Shown here: one piece after another, positions 51,982-60,628 of the stretch
How the letters are laid out: each line of letters begins with the position of its first letter
Position numbering within the stretch: the stretch's first letter is position 1
Origin: Candidatus Sulfopaludibacter sp. SbA3
GTDB lineage: Bacteria > Acidobacteriota > Vicinamibacteria > Vicinamibacterales > UBA2999
Assembly: GCA_945903265.1 (NCBI GenBank)
Contig: CAMDNQ010000012.1
Coordinates: 49,825-113,824, forward strand
DNA: 64,000 bases
Reading direction: 5' to 3'
The notes under the pieces: generated by a model
Database searches by the model: none
The model's input: the letters and a program-made list of their open reading frames with translations, nothing else
Told to the model about the DNA's origin: nothing
Position numbers and translations under genes: made by a program

Positions 51982-52692
51982 TTGCCCGCCTTACAACGCT
52001 CTCCCCTCCCGCGCACTGATCCAGTTGACCCGCTTCCGCTGCCGTTCACGCCGGCCGAACGCCGCCTGATCGCCCGGCTGCGAACGCCGACGGCGATCCA
52101 GCGATGGCTGAACGCACTCCGGTACAACAACGAAACGGGCGGGGAGACGCTCCGGACATTCCGGGGCGTCGTCCGGACGGGCACGGCGCACTGTCTCGAA
52201 GCGGCCCTGTCGGCAGCGGTGATCCTCGAGCAGCACGGGTACCCGCCGCTGGTCCTCAGCTTCGAATCGATCGATCTGCTGGACCACGTCATCTTTGTCT
52301 ACCGCACCGCGTCTGGATGGGGGTCGGTGGCGCGATCGCGCGATCCAGGACTGCACGGCCGGAAGCCGGTGTTCGCCACGCCGCGCGCGCTGGCGCTCAG
52401 CTACTTCGAGGGGTACATCGATTTCACCGGACGTATCAAGGCCTACGGGGTTGTCGATCTGCGGGTCCTCGGCAACTATGAATGGCGGCTGGCGGACGGC
52501 AACGTCTGGAAGGTCGAACGGCTCCTGCTGGACTGGCCGCATCGGCGCATCAGGTCATCGGACGCGCGGGCCAATCGGTTGCGGAAACGGTACCGTGCGT
52601 TCCGGAAGGCGCACGGCTACAAGCCATGGAAGTACTACACGGGCCGCGACCGGTGGACGGGGCTGCCGCCGGAATTCAGGCACCGCGGCTGA
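51982..52692 (+). CDS. Conserved protein with transglutaminase-like Cys-His pattern
   Basis: A 236-residue soluble protein from a TTG start at 51982. The segment VRTGTAHCLEAALSAAVILEQHGYPPLVLSF suggests a transglutaminase-like catalytic cysteine helix. A later histidine occurs in IDLLDHVIFVYR, with an acidic residue in VARSRDPGLHGR. The C-terminal 50 residues are Arg/Lys/Trp-rich (KPWKYYTGRDRWTGLPPEF). The function is unknown. It follows the PLD-like gene after 8 bp, so they are probably co-transcribed. Confidence 0.65.
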   Translation: MPALQRSPLPRTDPVDPLPLPFTPAERRLIARLRTPTAIQRWLNALRYNNETGGETLRTFRGVVRTGTAHCLEAALSAAVILEQHGYPPLVLSFESIDLLDHVIFVYRTASGWGSVARSRDPGLHGRKPVFATPRALALSYFEGYIDFTGRIKAYGVVDLRVLGNYEWRLADGNVWKVERLLLDWPHRRIRSSDARANRLRKRYRAFRKAHGYKPWKYYTGRDRWTGLPPEFRHRG

Positions 52693-52695
52693 TGG

Positions 52696-52998
52696 CTAAT
52701 CGAGGTCGAAATCGCGAAGCGGCTTGGTTACCGGCTCTTTTTCTGCCTGACGAAGCGCTTCCTCGAACCGCCGTGCGAGCGCATCGTCGCGTCCCTTCTC
52801 CGCTTCGACCGACTGAGCAAAGAGCGCCTCGCGGCGCGCATCCTCGGCTGCGAGGATTTTTGTCGCCGCGTTCAGCTCTGGCTTATCGCCGCGTTCCGGC
52901 TCGTGATGCGATATGACGCGCCTCAGGTTCGTATCCACGACCAGGGTCGAGCGGCAGCAGGGACACGTAATCTCGAGCTCGCTCTTCAGCGTGGCCAT
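52696..52998 (-). CDS. Small zinc-ribbon-like protein
   Basis: A 100-residue soluble protein starting MATLKSELEITCPCCRSTLVVDTNLRRVISHHE. The CPCC pattern suggests a zinc- or thiol-binding site. The remainder is a charged helix (ALFAQSVEAEKGRDDALARRFEEALRQAEKEP). I recognise no named family. It is convergent with the transglutaminase-like gene, with 3 bp between stops. Confidence 0.65.
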   Translation of the reverse strand: MATLKSELEITCPCCRSTLVVDTNLRRVISHHEPERGDKPELNAATKILAAEDARREALFAQSVEAEKGRDDALARRFEEALRQAEKEPVTKPLRDFDLD

Positions 52999-53004
52999 GC
53001 GAGT

Positions 53005-53053
53005 ATTGTAACCACCTACAGGCTGCCGGCTACCGACTACCAGCTACCACCTA
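53005..53053. repeat. Intergenic CTACCGACTACCAGCTACCACC repeat
   Basis: The spacer between the small zinc-ribbon gene and the next gene contains accacctacaggctgccgg and ctaccgactaccagctacca, a degenerate copy of the dispersed repeat family. Confidence 0.5.
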
Positions 53054-53054
53054 G

Positions 53055-53768
53055 ATGACCACCCTTCGAGTCGCGACCTACAACATTCACCGGTGCCGGG
53101 GCCTCGACGGCCGCACGAGCGCCTCGCGGATTGCCGATGTCATTCGCGCGATCGAGCCCGACGTCATTGCGCTGCAGGAAGTGATCGGCGCAAGCCCCAG
53201 TTCTGCGGGCCATGCCGAGGAACTGGGTGCGCTGCTGGGCATGGGGTGGGTGATGGCGCCGACACGACATCTGCGGCACGCGCTGTTTGGCAACGTCGTG
53301 CTCAGCCGCCTGCCGATCATCCATCACGCGCAATACGATTTGTCGTGGAAAACGTGCGAGCCGCGGTGTTGTCAGCGCGTCGACATCCAGGTCGGCGCCA
53401 ACACCCTGCATCTGTACAACGTGCATCTCGGGACCGCGTTTCTCGAGCGGCGCTATCAGGCGGGACGGCTTAGCGCGGTGGTCCACGATCGCCGCATAGG
53501 CGAGCCGAAGATTGTCCTCGGTGATTTCAACGAATGGATGAAGGGACTGGCGACGCAGATGCTCAGCGAGCGGCTGAAGAGCATCGACCTCCGCAAGCAT
53601 TTGCGCCGTCGCCGCACCTATCCGGGCATGTTTCCGGTGGTGCACCTGGATCACATTTACTACGAGGGGAAAGTCGAAGTCACGAAGCTGGAGTTACCGC
53701 GGACGCGTCTGGCGCTGATGGCGTCAGATCACCTGCCGCTCGTGGCTGAGCTGAAGGTGTCGTTCTAA
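53055..53768 (+). CDS. Endonuclease/exonuclease/phosphatase-family protein
   Basis: A 237-residue EEP-fold phosphodiesterase or phosphatase. Catalytic motifs are visible: RVATYNIHRC (N), DVIALQEV (E), IVLGDFNEW (DxN) and the C-terminal ASDHLPLVAEL (SDH). VQVGANTLHLYNVHLG holds the usual His. Substrates may be DNA, phospholipid or small phosphates. No signal peptide is present. The ATG at 53055 follows the repeat spacer. Confidence 0.9.
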   Translation: MTTLRVATYNIHRCRGLDGRTSASRIADVIRAIEPDVIALQEVIGASPSSAGHAEELGALLGMGWVMAPTRHLRHALFGNVVLSRLPIIHHAQYDLSWKTCEPRCCQRVDIQVGANTLHLYNVHLGTAFLERRYQAGRLSAVVHDRRIGEPKIVLGDFNEWMKGLATQMLSERLKSIDLRKHLRRRRTYPGMFPVVHLDHIYYEGKVEVTKLELPRTRLALMASDHLPLVAELKVSF

Positions 53769-53777
53769 GGGTTCGCT

Positions 53778-54002
53778 TTAACCTTCTTCTTCGTACTCTT
53801 CCTCTTCGAGAGGAAGAAAACGGGTCGGCGGGCGCAGCGCTTCGCGGAAGTCATACACGGGGAGATCGCGCACGTGAAGAGACATCACGCAGTGCACGCC
53901 TTTCTCGTCGATGACCACCGTCACGGGACTGCCCTCGACGCCCTCGCGGAACGTCAGCCGGCATCCGCAGGCGAGACGAGCGTGCGTGAACCCCTTCAAC
54001 AT
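53778..54002 (-). CDS. Small acidic-tail protein of unknown function
   Basis: A 74-residue protein, MLKGFTHARLACGCRLTFREG..., with a CGC pattern at residues 12-14, HCVMSLHVRDLPVYD in the centre and an acidic end EEEEYEEEG. No family is recognised. It lies 12 bp downstream of the TlpA-like gene on the same strand and is probably in its operon. Confidence 0.6.
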   Translation of the reverse strand: MLKGFTHARLACGCRLTFREGVEGSPVTVVIDEKGVHCVMSLHVRDLPVYDFREALRPPTRFLPLEEEEYEEEG

Positions 54003-54014
54003 AGGCGGATCATA

Positions 54015-54647
54015 CTACAGCGCCGATTCGATGTACTGCTGGAACTGCTCCTTCGACGCGATGCCGGCGTGCTTCTTCAGGATCGTTCCGTCGCGCGCGA
54101 CGATGACCGTCGTCGGCAGACCCCACATCGGGCCAAACGCCTTCTCGACATCGTCACGGTTGTTGCCGTCGAGCAACGGGTAATTCACCTTCAGTTCGTC
54201 GGCGAACGTCTGCACGCGCGTGAATTCGTCGAGCACGTCGATCCCGACGACGACGAGATCGTTGCGATACTGGTCCTGCAGCTCCATCAAATCCGGAATC
54301 TCCACGCGGCAGGGTCCGCACCACGTCGCCCAGAAGTTGATGAGGATGACCTTTCCCTTGAACGACTCGAGGTTCACGTCGACGCCATTGCGATCCTTCA
54401 GCGTGAAGTGCAGGGGCGCCGGCTGACCGACCGCCAGTCCGCTCTCCGGTTCGGCGCCCGACCCATCCGCAGCCGGCGGAGGTGCGTCGGGATTGACGGT
54501 GGGGCCCGAAAGCATCGTCAGCAGGACGAGGGCGGCGGCGACCGCGCCCATCCCCAGCCAGGCCTGGGTCCGGCGGCTCATCCCCCGCGGGCTGTCCCCT
54601 GGCGCGGGCGTTTCCGGTTCGACTGGGAGTCCGGCGGGCGCATCCAT
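54015..54647 (-). CDS. Membrane-anchored TlpA-family thiol-disulfide oxidoreductase
   Basis: A 210-residue protein with one N-terminal membrane helix (QAWLGMGAVAAALVLLTMLSG) and a periplasmic thioredoxin fold. The active site is NFWATWCGPCRVEIPDL, with the cis-proline region WGLPTTVIVARDG. It could reduce cytochrome c apo-proteins or other periplasmic disulfides. The ATG at 54647 (MDAPAGLP) is preferred; a GTG 18 bp upstream lies on the SD-like GGAGG. It is followed by the acidic-tail gene after 12 bp. Confidence 0.88.
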   Translation of the reverse strand: MDAPAGLPVEPETPAPGDSPRGMSRRTQAWLGMGAVAAALVLLTMLSGPTVNPDAPPPAADGSGAEPESGLAVGQPAPLHFTLKDRNGVDVNLESFKGKVILINFWATWCGPCRVEIPDLMELQDQYRNDLVVVGIDVLDEFTRVQTFADELKVNYPLLDGNNRDDVEKAFGPMWGLPTTVIVARDGTILKKHAGIASKEQFQQYIESAL

Positions 54648-54820
54648 GGGCCCATTATCCTCCACAGGGAGCCGATCTCATCGGTACGTCCTTTGCTCCC
54701 CGCCGCGTTACGACCTTCTTTGGCGCCGCGATTAGGATATGTAGGCCGGGCCCTTTCCGGACCCGGTGCGGCAGTAAGATGGCTCGCATCGAAATGCCCG
54801 GCCCTTCGAGGAGATTGTTC

Positions 54821-57800
54821 ATGCGCAACCGCACGTCGCGCGGAGTGTCCCTGCTCGCCGCAGCCTTCGTCGCGCTTCTGGCCCCGACGGCCGCCCTCGC
54901 GCAGACCCCCTTCATCCCGTACTTCGGGAAGAACCAGATCCGCTACGACAACTTCGAGTGGCAGATCTACAACACCGATCATTTCGAGATTTATTACTAC
55001 CCGGCGATCGAGCAGCACCTCGAGCGGATCGCGGGCTATGCGGAGAGCGCGTACCAGCACATCAGCTCCGAGCTGAAGTACGACCTGGCGTACAAGATTC
55101 CGCTGATTCTCTTCAAGACGAGCAGCGAGTTCCAGCAGCAGAACGTCATTCCAGGCGCGGCGCAGGAGGGGGTCGCGGCGTTCGCGGAGCCGACGCGGTA
55201 TCGCATCCTCATGCCGATCGATGAACCGCCGGATCTGCTGTACCGGCTGATCGTGCACGAGCTGACCCACCAGTTTGAGTTCGACATCATCCCGACGTCG
55301 TTGATCCGCAGGAACATCCCGCTCTGGGTGAACGAGGGGCTGTCGGATTACATGACGGGGCTGTGGCGCCCGATCGACCTGATGATGGTCCGCGACGCCG
55401 CCGTATCCGACATCGTCCCGAAGATGTCGGAGATGGAAGGCTACGGCAACATCGGCAACGTGCGCATGGTCTACAACCTCGGCCACGCGCTGTTCGAGTT
55501 CGTCGAGTCGCGGTGGGGCAAGGAAGGCATCCGCCAGTTCCTCTTCTCGCTGCGCAAGTCGGTCATCGGCGGGGGCGAGGATGCGTACCAGGAAGCGTTC
55601 CGCCTGACGCCGGAAGAATTCGACCTCGAGTTCGACAAGTACCTCAAGGACCGGTTCAAGCCGTTCCGCGACAAGGAACGGCCGGCTGACTACGGCCGGA
55701 ACCTCGCGCCCGATCCGGAGGAATCACGATTCATCGGATCGGCGTCGATCGAACCGTCGCCGTCGGGCGATCTGCTCGCCATGGTGACATTCAACCGGCG
55801 CGAAGGCGAGATGGACATCGTGCTCGTGTCGTCCAAGGACGGGGCGCCGATCCGGAACCTCACCGCCGACTTCGACCAGGACCTCGGCTTCGAGTTCATC
55901 ATCACGCCCGGCATGCGGTTCAACAACGTGCCCTGGCTCTCGTGGCATCCGTCGGGCGATCGGATCGCCTATTTCGTGCGGCGCGAGAAGTGGCGGACGT
56001 TGATCATGCAGAACGTCCTCAACAGCGACATCGAGGAACGTTTCGAGCTGCGAGAGGTGGATGAGCCGGAGTCACCCGATATCTCTCCCGACGGCACGAA
56101 GGTCGCGTTTGCCGCGCTCCAGAACGGTATCGGCGACATCTTCCTGCTCGATGTGACGAGCCGCGAAATCACCAATCTCACCAAGGACGGGTTTGCGGAT
56201 TCGGGCCCGACGTGGTCGCCTGATGGCCGCTCGCTGATCTACGTCGCGCGCGTCAGCGGCAACGAAAAGCTGTTCCGGCTGGATATCGCGACCGGGCAGA
56301 AGACGCAGATCACCTTCGGCACGCACGACGATTCATCGGCGCAGTTCATGGACGCCGAGACCGTGGTCTTCTCCTCCACCGCCACCGACCCGGCGCAGCC
56401 GGTGACCCCCGAAGTCTCGCGCAACGGCAATGTCTTCAACGTGTGGACGCTGAATGTGAAGACCGGACAACTGCGTCAGTACACCGACGCCCTGGGCGGC
56501 AATGCCTCGCCGGTCGTCCTGATGAACGGGTCGCAGGAGCCGCGCATTGCGTTCGTCAGCTACTACAAGGGCGAATGGGAGCTGCACACGCTCGACCGGC
56601 GCGACCCGATCGTGACGGCGTCCAACTCGGATTTCGGTGCGCCCGGGCCGATCATCGACTTCCAGGCGCCGCTGACGCACACGCTGATCACGGAAAACAA
56701 GCGGACCAAGGGCACGTGGGAAAAGATGTTCCTCGACGGACGCCCGCCGGTGAACGTTGGCGTCACGAGCAGCGGTGACGTGTTCGGCGGCTCCGCCGTC
56801 ACCTTCAGCGATGTGCTCGGCGACAAGCAGATCAGCCTCTACGCCGCATCGATCTCGCAGTACCGCACGATGGCGTTCTCATATTTCAACGCCTCGCGGC
56901 GGTTCAACTATTCGTTCCAGGGCTACTCCCAGACGCAGTTCTTCTACGGGGCGCTCGAGGGCGTCTTCTACGACCCCTCGTTCTCCGGGTTCATCGATCG
57001 CGACCTGTCGGTTGCCACGCGGACGGTCCGCGGCGGCACCGCCTTCGGCATCTGGCCGATGGATAAATACCGGCGCCTCGAGCTCTCTGGCGGGGCGCTC
57101 CAGTACCAGGAAGAGTTCAACGACCCGAGCCTGCAGGCGTACTCGGAGGGATACCAGGAGCAGCAGTTCGGACGCCAACTGCTGCGCAGCGGCCTCTACA
57201 TCCCGATCGGCCTGACGTACGTGCAGGAAACGACGATCTTCCGCGAGTTCGGTCCTCTTGCCGGCAACACGATGCGCCTCTCCTACGAGGTCGCACCGAA
57301 TATCGGCGACACGCTCGGGCGGCAGACGGCCGATGTCGACCTGCGCTACTACATGCGTCTGGGCGCGACGGGACTTCTCGCCCTCCGCGGCAAGGGGTTC
57401 CGGAGTTGGGGGGATGCTCCCGACTTCATGTATTTCGGCGGCAACTCCGAAATGCGCGGCTACGAATACCTCGAATTCATCGGGTCGGAAGCCACATTCC
57501 TCAACGCCGAGCTCCGCTTTCCATTCATCGAGGCCATGCTCACGCCGATCGGCATCCTCGGCGGTGTCCGGGGCGTGCTCTTCGCCAACATGGGCGGCGC
57601 CCGGTTCGACGGTCAGCCGTTCAAATGGCTCTCGAACAACCGGGAGATGTATGCGCCCGTCGTCGGGTTCAGCCAGACCTTCGGCACGCAGGCCCCGATC
57701 TTCGGCCCGGCCGCGCCCGTGGACGGGCTGCGGCTCGTGGACGCCCGCGCGTCGTACGGCATCGGGCTCGAGACGTTCGCCCTGGGCTTCCCGGTCCACT

Positions 57801-57922
57801 TCGACTGGGCCTGGCGGACGCTGCTGAACAAGGAGTGGGAGGATCTGCGGTTCTCCGCCAGCGGAGGCAGCGCGGCCTTCCGCAAGCCGCGATTCGCGAT
57901 GTGGATCGGGTACGACTTCTAG
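54821..57922 (+). CDS. Periplasmic peptidase MA-like / TolB propeller / outer-membrane barrel fusion
   Basis: A 1033-residue protein with a signal peptide (SLLAAAFVALLAPTAALAQ). Residues 30-270 carry a gluzincin-type protease: HELTH at 146-150 and Glu172 in WVNEGLSDYM. A TolB/WD40-like propeller follows (residues 300-620), with recurrent SPDG patterns such as DISPDGTKVAFAALQNGIGDIFLLD and SGPTWSPDGRSLIYVA. The last 350 residues are an Omp85-like barrel with a late FLGGxxxxRGY-type loop, here YFGGNSEMRGYEYLEF, and an aromatic terminal residue (IGYDF). Such tripartite proteins are seen in Acidobacteria. It may degrade or handle proteins at the outer membrane. The ATG at 54821 has GAGGAG 5 nt upstream. 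A 7-bp hairpin with one mismatch (54746-54766) lies in its leader. Confidence 0.85.
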   Translation: MRNRTSRGVSLLAAAFVALLAPTAALAQTPFIPYFGKNQIRYDNFEWQIYNTDHFEIYYYPAIEQHLERIAGYAESAYQHISSELKYDLAYKIPLILFKTSSEFQQQNVIPGAAQEGVAAFAEPTRYRILMPIDEPPDLLYRLIVHELTHQFEFDIIPTSLIRRNIPLWVNEGLSDYMTGLWRPIDLMMVRDAAVSDIVPKMSEMEGYGNIGNVRMVYNLGHALFEFVESRWGKEGIRQFLFSLRKSVIGGGEDAYQEAFRLTPEEFDLEFDKYLKDRFKPFRDKERPADYGRNLAPDPEESRFIGSASIEPSPSGDLLAMVTFNRREGEMDIVLVSSKDGAPIRNLTADFDQDLGFEFIITPGMRFNNVPWLSWHPSGDRIAYFVRREKWRTLIMQNVLNSDIEERFELREVDEPESPDISPDGTKVAFAALQNGIGDIFLLDVTSREITNLTKDGFADSGPTWSPDGRSLIYVARVSGNEKLFRLDIATGQKTQITFGTHDDSSAQFMDAETVVFSSTATDPAQPVTPEVSRNGNVFNVWTLNVKTGQLRQYTDALGGNASPVVLMNGSQEPRIAFVSYYKGEWELHTLDRRDPIVTASNSDFGAPGPIIDFQAPLTHTLITENKRTKGTWEKMFLDGRPPVNVGVTSSGDVFGGSAVTFSDVLGDKQISLYAASISQYRTMAFSYFNASRRFNYSFQGYSQTQFFYGALEGVFYDPSFSGFIDRDLSVATRTVRGGTAFGIWPMDKYRRLELSGGALQYQEEFNDPSLQAYSEGYQEQQFGRQLLRSGLYIPIGLTYVQETTIFREFGPLAGNTMRLSYEVAPNIGDTLGRQTADVDLRYYMRLGATGLLALRGKGFRSWGDAPDFMYFGGNSEMRGYEYLEFIGSEATFLNAELRFPFIEAMLTPIGILGGVRGVLFANMGGARFDGQPFKWLSNNREMYAPVVGFSQTFGTQAPIFGPAAPVDGLRLVDARASYGIGLETFALGFPVHFDWAWRTLLNKEWEDLRFSASGGSAAFRKPRFAMWIGYDF

Positions 57923-57968
57923 TTGGTGGTTGGTGGTCGGTAGTTGGTGGTTCTCGCTAACCACCCCT
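57923..57968. repeat. Intergenic TTGGTGGTTGGTGGTCGGTAG repeat with hairpin
   Basis: The copy starts right at the stop codon: gttggtggttggtggtcggt then agttggtggttctcgctaac. GGTGGTT and AACCACC can pair around CTCGCT, so it forms a stem. It may act as a transcript end. Confidence 0.6.
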
Positions 57969-58031
57969 ACCGGCCGCCGTCCTCACGGTGGTACAGCGTT
58001 GAAGAAATAAGGGACCTTCAGGTCCGCCACG

Positions 58032-58667
58032 TCACTTGCTGACGGCGAGCCGGACGCCAAGCCCCACGAAGACGACTCCCGTTGCGCGCTTCACAATTGC
58101 GCCGTACGAACGGTGCTCTCGCAGCCGGCGGCTCGCGGCCGACGCGCCCCACACCAGCACAAGACACCAGATCGTGCCGTTAAAGATAAATACAGCGCCC
58201 AGAAACAGGAACGGCAGGACGTGCGACCCGGCGGTCGGAGCGACGAACTGCGGCAGGAACGCCATGAAGAAGAGCGCGACCTTCGGGTTCAACACGTTCG
58301 TCAGGAGCCCCGCGCGGTAGATCGCCCAGCCGCGTTCCACGGGGAATACCGCAACGTCGCCACGCGCAATCGACCTGTCGAGGAGCATCCGTAGGCCGAG
58401 ATAGATCAGATACCCGGCGCCGGCGAATTTCACGAACAGGAACGCCGTCGCCGATGTCGCCAGAATCGCAGAGAGTCCGAACGCCGCGGCCAGCGTATGG
58501 ACGACGCTGCCCGAGGAGATCCCAAGGACCGACAGCACGCCGGCCCGGCGCCCCTGCGAGAGGCTCCGGCCGACGATGTACAGCGTGTCCTGGCCGGGCG
58601 TGATGTTGAGCAGCAGACCGCTGGCAATGAAAAGCGCGAGGTGCTGGGTACCGAACAGCTCCTGCAT
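58032..58667 (-). CDS. LysE/RhtB-family exporter
   Basis: An inner-membrane exporter of 211 residues with about six helices. The start LALFIASGLLLNITPGQDTLYIVGRSLSQG matches the RhtB family, and NVLNPKVALFFMAFLPQFV is the conserved loop. GTIWCLVLVWGASAASRRL ends the fold. Substrates are amino acids or analogues. The ATG at 58667 is preferred to the adjacent TTG. A small GGACCT/AGGTCC stem at 58013-58026 lies just after its stop. Confidence 0.9.
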   Translation of the reverse strand: MQELFGTQHLALFIASGLLLNITPGQDTLYIVGRSLSQGRRAGVLSVLGISSGSVVHTLAAAFGLSAILATSATAFLFVKFAGAGYLIYLGLRMLLDRSIARGDVAVFPVERGWAIYRAGLLTNVLNPKVALFFMAFLPQFVAPTAGSHVLPFLFLGAVFIFNGTIWCLVLVWGASAASRRLREHRSYGAIVKRATGVVFVGLGVRLAVSK

Positions 58668-58696
58668 CAACGGGATGGCTTCGACAACAGCGCGCG

Positions 58697-58734
58697 ACTC
58701 AACTACCGACTACCAACCACCAACCACCACCAGT
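58697..58734. repeat. Intergenic CAACTACCGACTACCAACCACC repeat
   Basis: The spacer between the TPR/retropepsin gene and the exporter gene contains caactaccgactaccaacc then accaaccaccaccag, a further copy of the dispersed family. Confidence 0.6.
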
Positions 58735-58736
58735 CG

Positions 58737-60284
58737 CTACCGGCTGCCGGCGAGCACCGGCGTCGCGAATTTCACCAGGCGCAGTTCGCTGCGTGCCACA
58801 TCCATCGACACGCGGTATTCGCTCAGGAACCGGTGGCCGACGATGCCCCCGACCTGAAAGCCGAGCAGCACGCTGGGCGCCCGAAGGTTCAGCACCGCCA
58901 GTCCAACGTTGCGGTACTCGATTTCGTCGAAATCGAGGTTCACGCCAGGCAGCAGGAACGCATCCGCATCCATCCCTGACATACCGAACACGCGAAGCGG
59001 GATCCGGCGCGACGGGGTCATCGCCAACGCGTTGGCGGTTTCCGCGCTGATCGAGATCAACTCGCCGCCCGTATCGACGACGAAGTACGCCGGATGCGTC
59101 GAATTGAGCAGGCCGCGGACCAGCGGGAGGCGGTTCATGCGCATCGGCAGCACGAAGTCGGCCTGCGCCTCGTCCTGCGGAAGGCTGCGCGCCAGAGTGA
59201 TTTCGCGACGCTGGTAGTCGATGACCACGGACAACCCCATCGCCAGCGGCGACAGGCTCTCGCGCTGCCAGCGCGGCAGCGCGTTCCGTACGGCGCCGCG
59301 AATCGCAATCGGGACGTTGCGCATGCGCAGGCTGCCGATTTCGATGGAATCCGCCCGTCCCATGTCGAGCCGGCGGAGCGACGGAATGCCGACGCCCGCG
59401 GTCAGCGTCGACGTGATCGCGCCGATGCCGGCGCGGCGGGCGGTCTGATCGGAAATGCCGGTCCGCTCGGATCCGGTGTCGAGCACGAACTCGACGCCCG
59501 TCCGGTTGACCCGTCCCTGCACGACGATCTTCCTGTCGACCAGCTTGAACGGCACGCGATAGCTGCGGTTCTGCTCGCCCTCAATCTGCATCGGGACGCG
59601 ACCTTTGAACGCGCGCAGCAGGCGGACCTTTCCCTGGAAGATCGCGGCCATCGGGTTGTCTTCTTTGGGCGCGCGCTCCGGCAGCAGCGCGATGTACCGC
59701 TCGAACGCGGCCGCCGCGTCCTCGTAGTTGTGGAGGCGCTCGTGAATCAGGCCGACCAGCGCGTGGATCTCAGCGTCCTTCGGTGCCTGCCCCGCCACGA
59801 TCTGCGCCTCGGCGAGCGCCTCCGCGAGACGGCTGTGCGTGACCAGCGAACGCGCCAGGCCGAAGCGGGCGCGCGTGGATTCCGGGACGGTGACGAGCGC
59901 CTGCCGGTAGGAGCCGTCGGCCTCGTCGAATTGTCCGCTCGCCCACTGCGCGTCTCCACGAAGCGTCAGCGACTCGGCATCGGGAACGGCGCCGGCATTG
60001 AGCAATTCGGCTTCGCGCAGGGCTGTGTAGAACTCGGCGATGCGCAGCGCGGCACGCACCTTACTCTTGCGCGCGCGCGTCGCGAGGCCATGGTCGTCGG
60101 AGTGGGTGGCGGAGTCGAACGCGGCCATCGCTTCCCGGTACCGCGCCGCGTCGTATAACTGCGTTCCAATCTGGAACTGGGCCGCCGGATCGTCTACAGG
60201 CGTCTGGGCGGCATGAAGGACCAACGTTGACAGTGCGGCGGCGGCCGCAACCGACAGGACCACGAGACCACGGATGGGTGACAT
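58737..60284 (-). CDS. Exported TPR protein with two retropepsin-like aspartyl protease domains
   Basis: A 515-residue protein with a signal peptide (GLVVLSVAAAAALSTLVLHAAQ). Residues 30-205 contain TPR-like helices (AAQFQIGTQLYDAARYREAMAAFD, RGDAQWASGQFDEADGSYRQAL). Two retropepsin-like domains follow, with catalytic triplets DTGS at 269-272 (VEFVLDTGSERTGIS) and DTGG at 404-407 (AYFVVDTGGELISIS). A hydrophobic-glycine strand such as VLLGFQVGGIVGHRFL closes the second lobe. Having both lobes in one chain removes the need for dimerisation. The ATG at 60284 is preferred over the distant 60380 start. It lies 34 bp downstream of the ferredoxin gene. Confidence 0.85.
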   Translation of the reverse strand: MSPIRGLVVLSVAAAAALSTLVLHAAQTPVDDPAAQFQIGTQLYDAARYREAMAAFDSATHSDDHGLATRARKSKVRAALRIAEFYTALREAELLNAGAVPDAESLTLRGDAQWASGQFDEADGSYRQALVTVPESTRARFGLARSLVTHSRLAEALAEAQIVAGQAPKDAEIHALVGLIHERLHNYEDAAAAFERYIALLPERAPKEDNPMAAIFQGKVRLLRAFKGRVPMQIEGEQNRSYRVPFKLVDRKIVVQGRVNRTGVEFVLDTGSERTGISDQTARRAGIGAITSTLTAGVGIPSLRRLDMGRADSIEIGSLRMRNVPIAIRGAVRNALPRWQRESLSPLAMGLSVVIDYQRREITLARSLPQDEAQADFVLPMRMNRLPLVRGLLNSTHPAYFVVDTGGELISISAETANALAMTPSRRIPLRVFGMSGMDADAFLLPGVNLDFDEIEYRNVGLAVLNLRAPSVLLGFQVGGIVGHRFLSEYRVSMDVARSELRLVKFATPVLAGSR

Positions 60285-60318
60285 CGTATTTTTGCCTGCT
60301 CCTAGCGCGGTAACCGGG

Positions 60319-60579
60319 TTACGCCTGGTAGTACTCCGAGTTCTTCGGGATGAAGTGCGCCCACTTCTCCGGTGTTTCATCGAGCGAGAAGATCGCTTCT
60401 ACCGGACAGGCCGGCACACACGCGCCGCAGTCGATGCACTCGTCCGGATGAATGTAGAGCATCTCCGTCGACGCGAATGCGGGTTCGTCCTTCCGTGGAT
60501 GGATGCAGTCAACGGGACAGACATCCACGCACGCACTATCCTTTGTGCCGATGCACGGTTCGCAGATGATATACGCCAC
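60319..60579 (-). CDS. Seven-iron-type ferredoxin
   Basis: An 86-residue ferredoxin with two clusters. The first half is YIICEPCIGTKDSACVDVCPVDCIH and the second CIDCGACVPACPVEAIF, typical of [3Fe-4S][4Fe-4S] ferredoxins. It may donate electrons to enzymes such as the siroheme reductase or the molybdopterin enzyme in the window, though neither is adjacent. The GTG start at 60579 (VAYIICEP) has GAGGAG 6 nt upstream. A longer open frame to 61068 is antisense to another gene. Confidence 0.93.
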   Translation of the reverse strand: MAYIICEPCIGTKDSACVDVCPVDCIHPRKDEPAFASTEMLYIHPDECIDCGACVPACPVEAIFSLDETPEKWAHFIPKNSEYYQA

Positions 60580-60628
60580 GCTGGTCTCCTCGCCGAGGGG
60601 GAAGTATAGCTCGTTGCTCTGCAGGCAC

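Noticed and set aside
54746..54766. CCGGGCCC hairpin upstream of the fusion protein as a terminator or riboswitch
   Set aside because: Short stem with a mismatch, no U-tract and no recognisable aptamer; noted only in the gene entry.
53874..55076. 400-codon plus-strand frame across TlpA and the fusion protein start
   Set aside because: It runs antisense to the TlpA gene and out of frame with the fusion protein; low-complexity Arg/Pro/Ser end.
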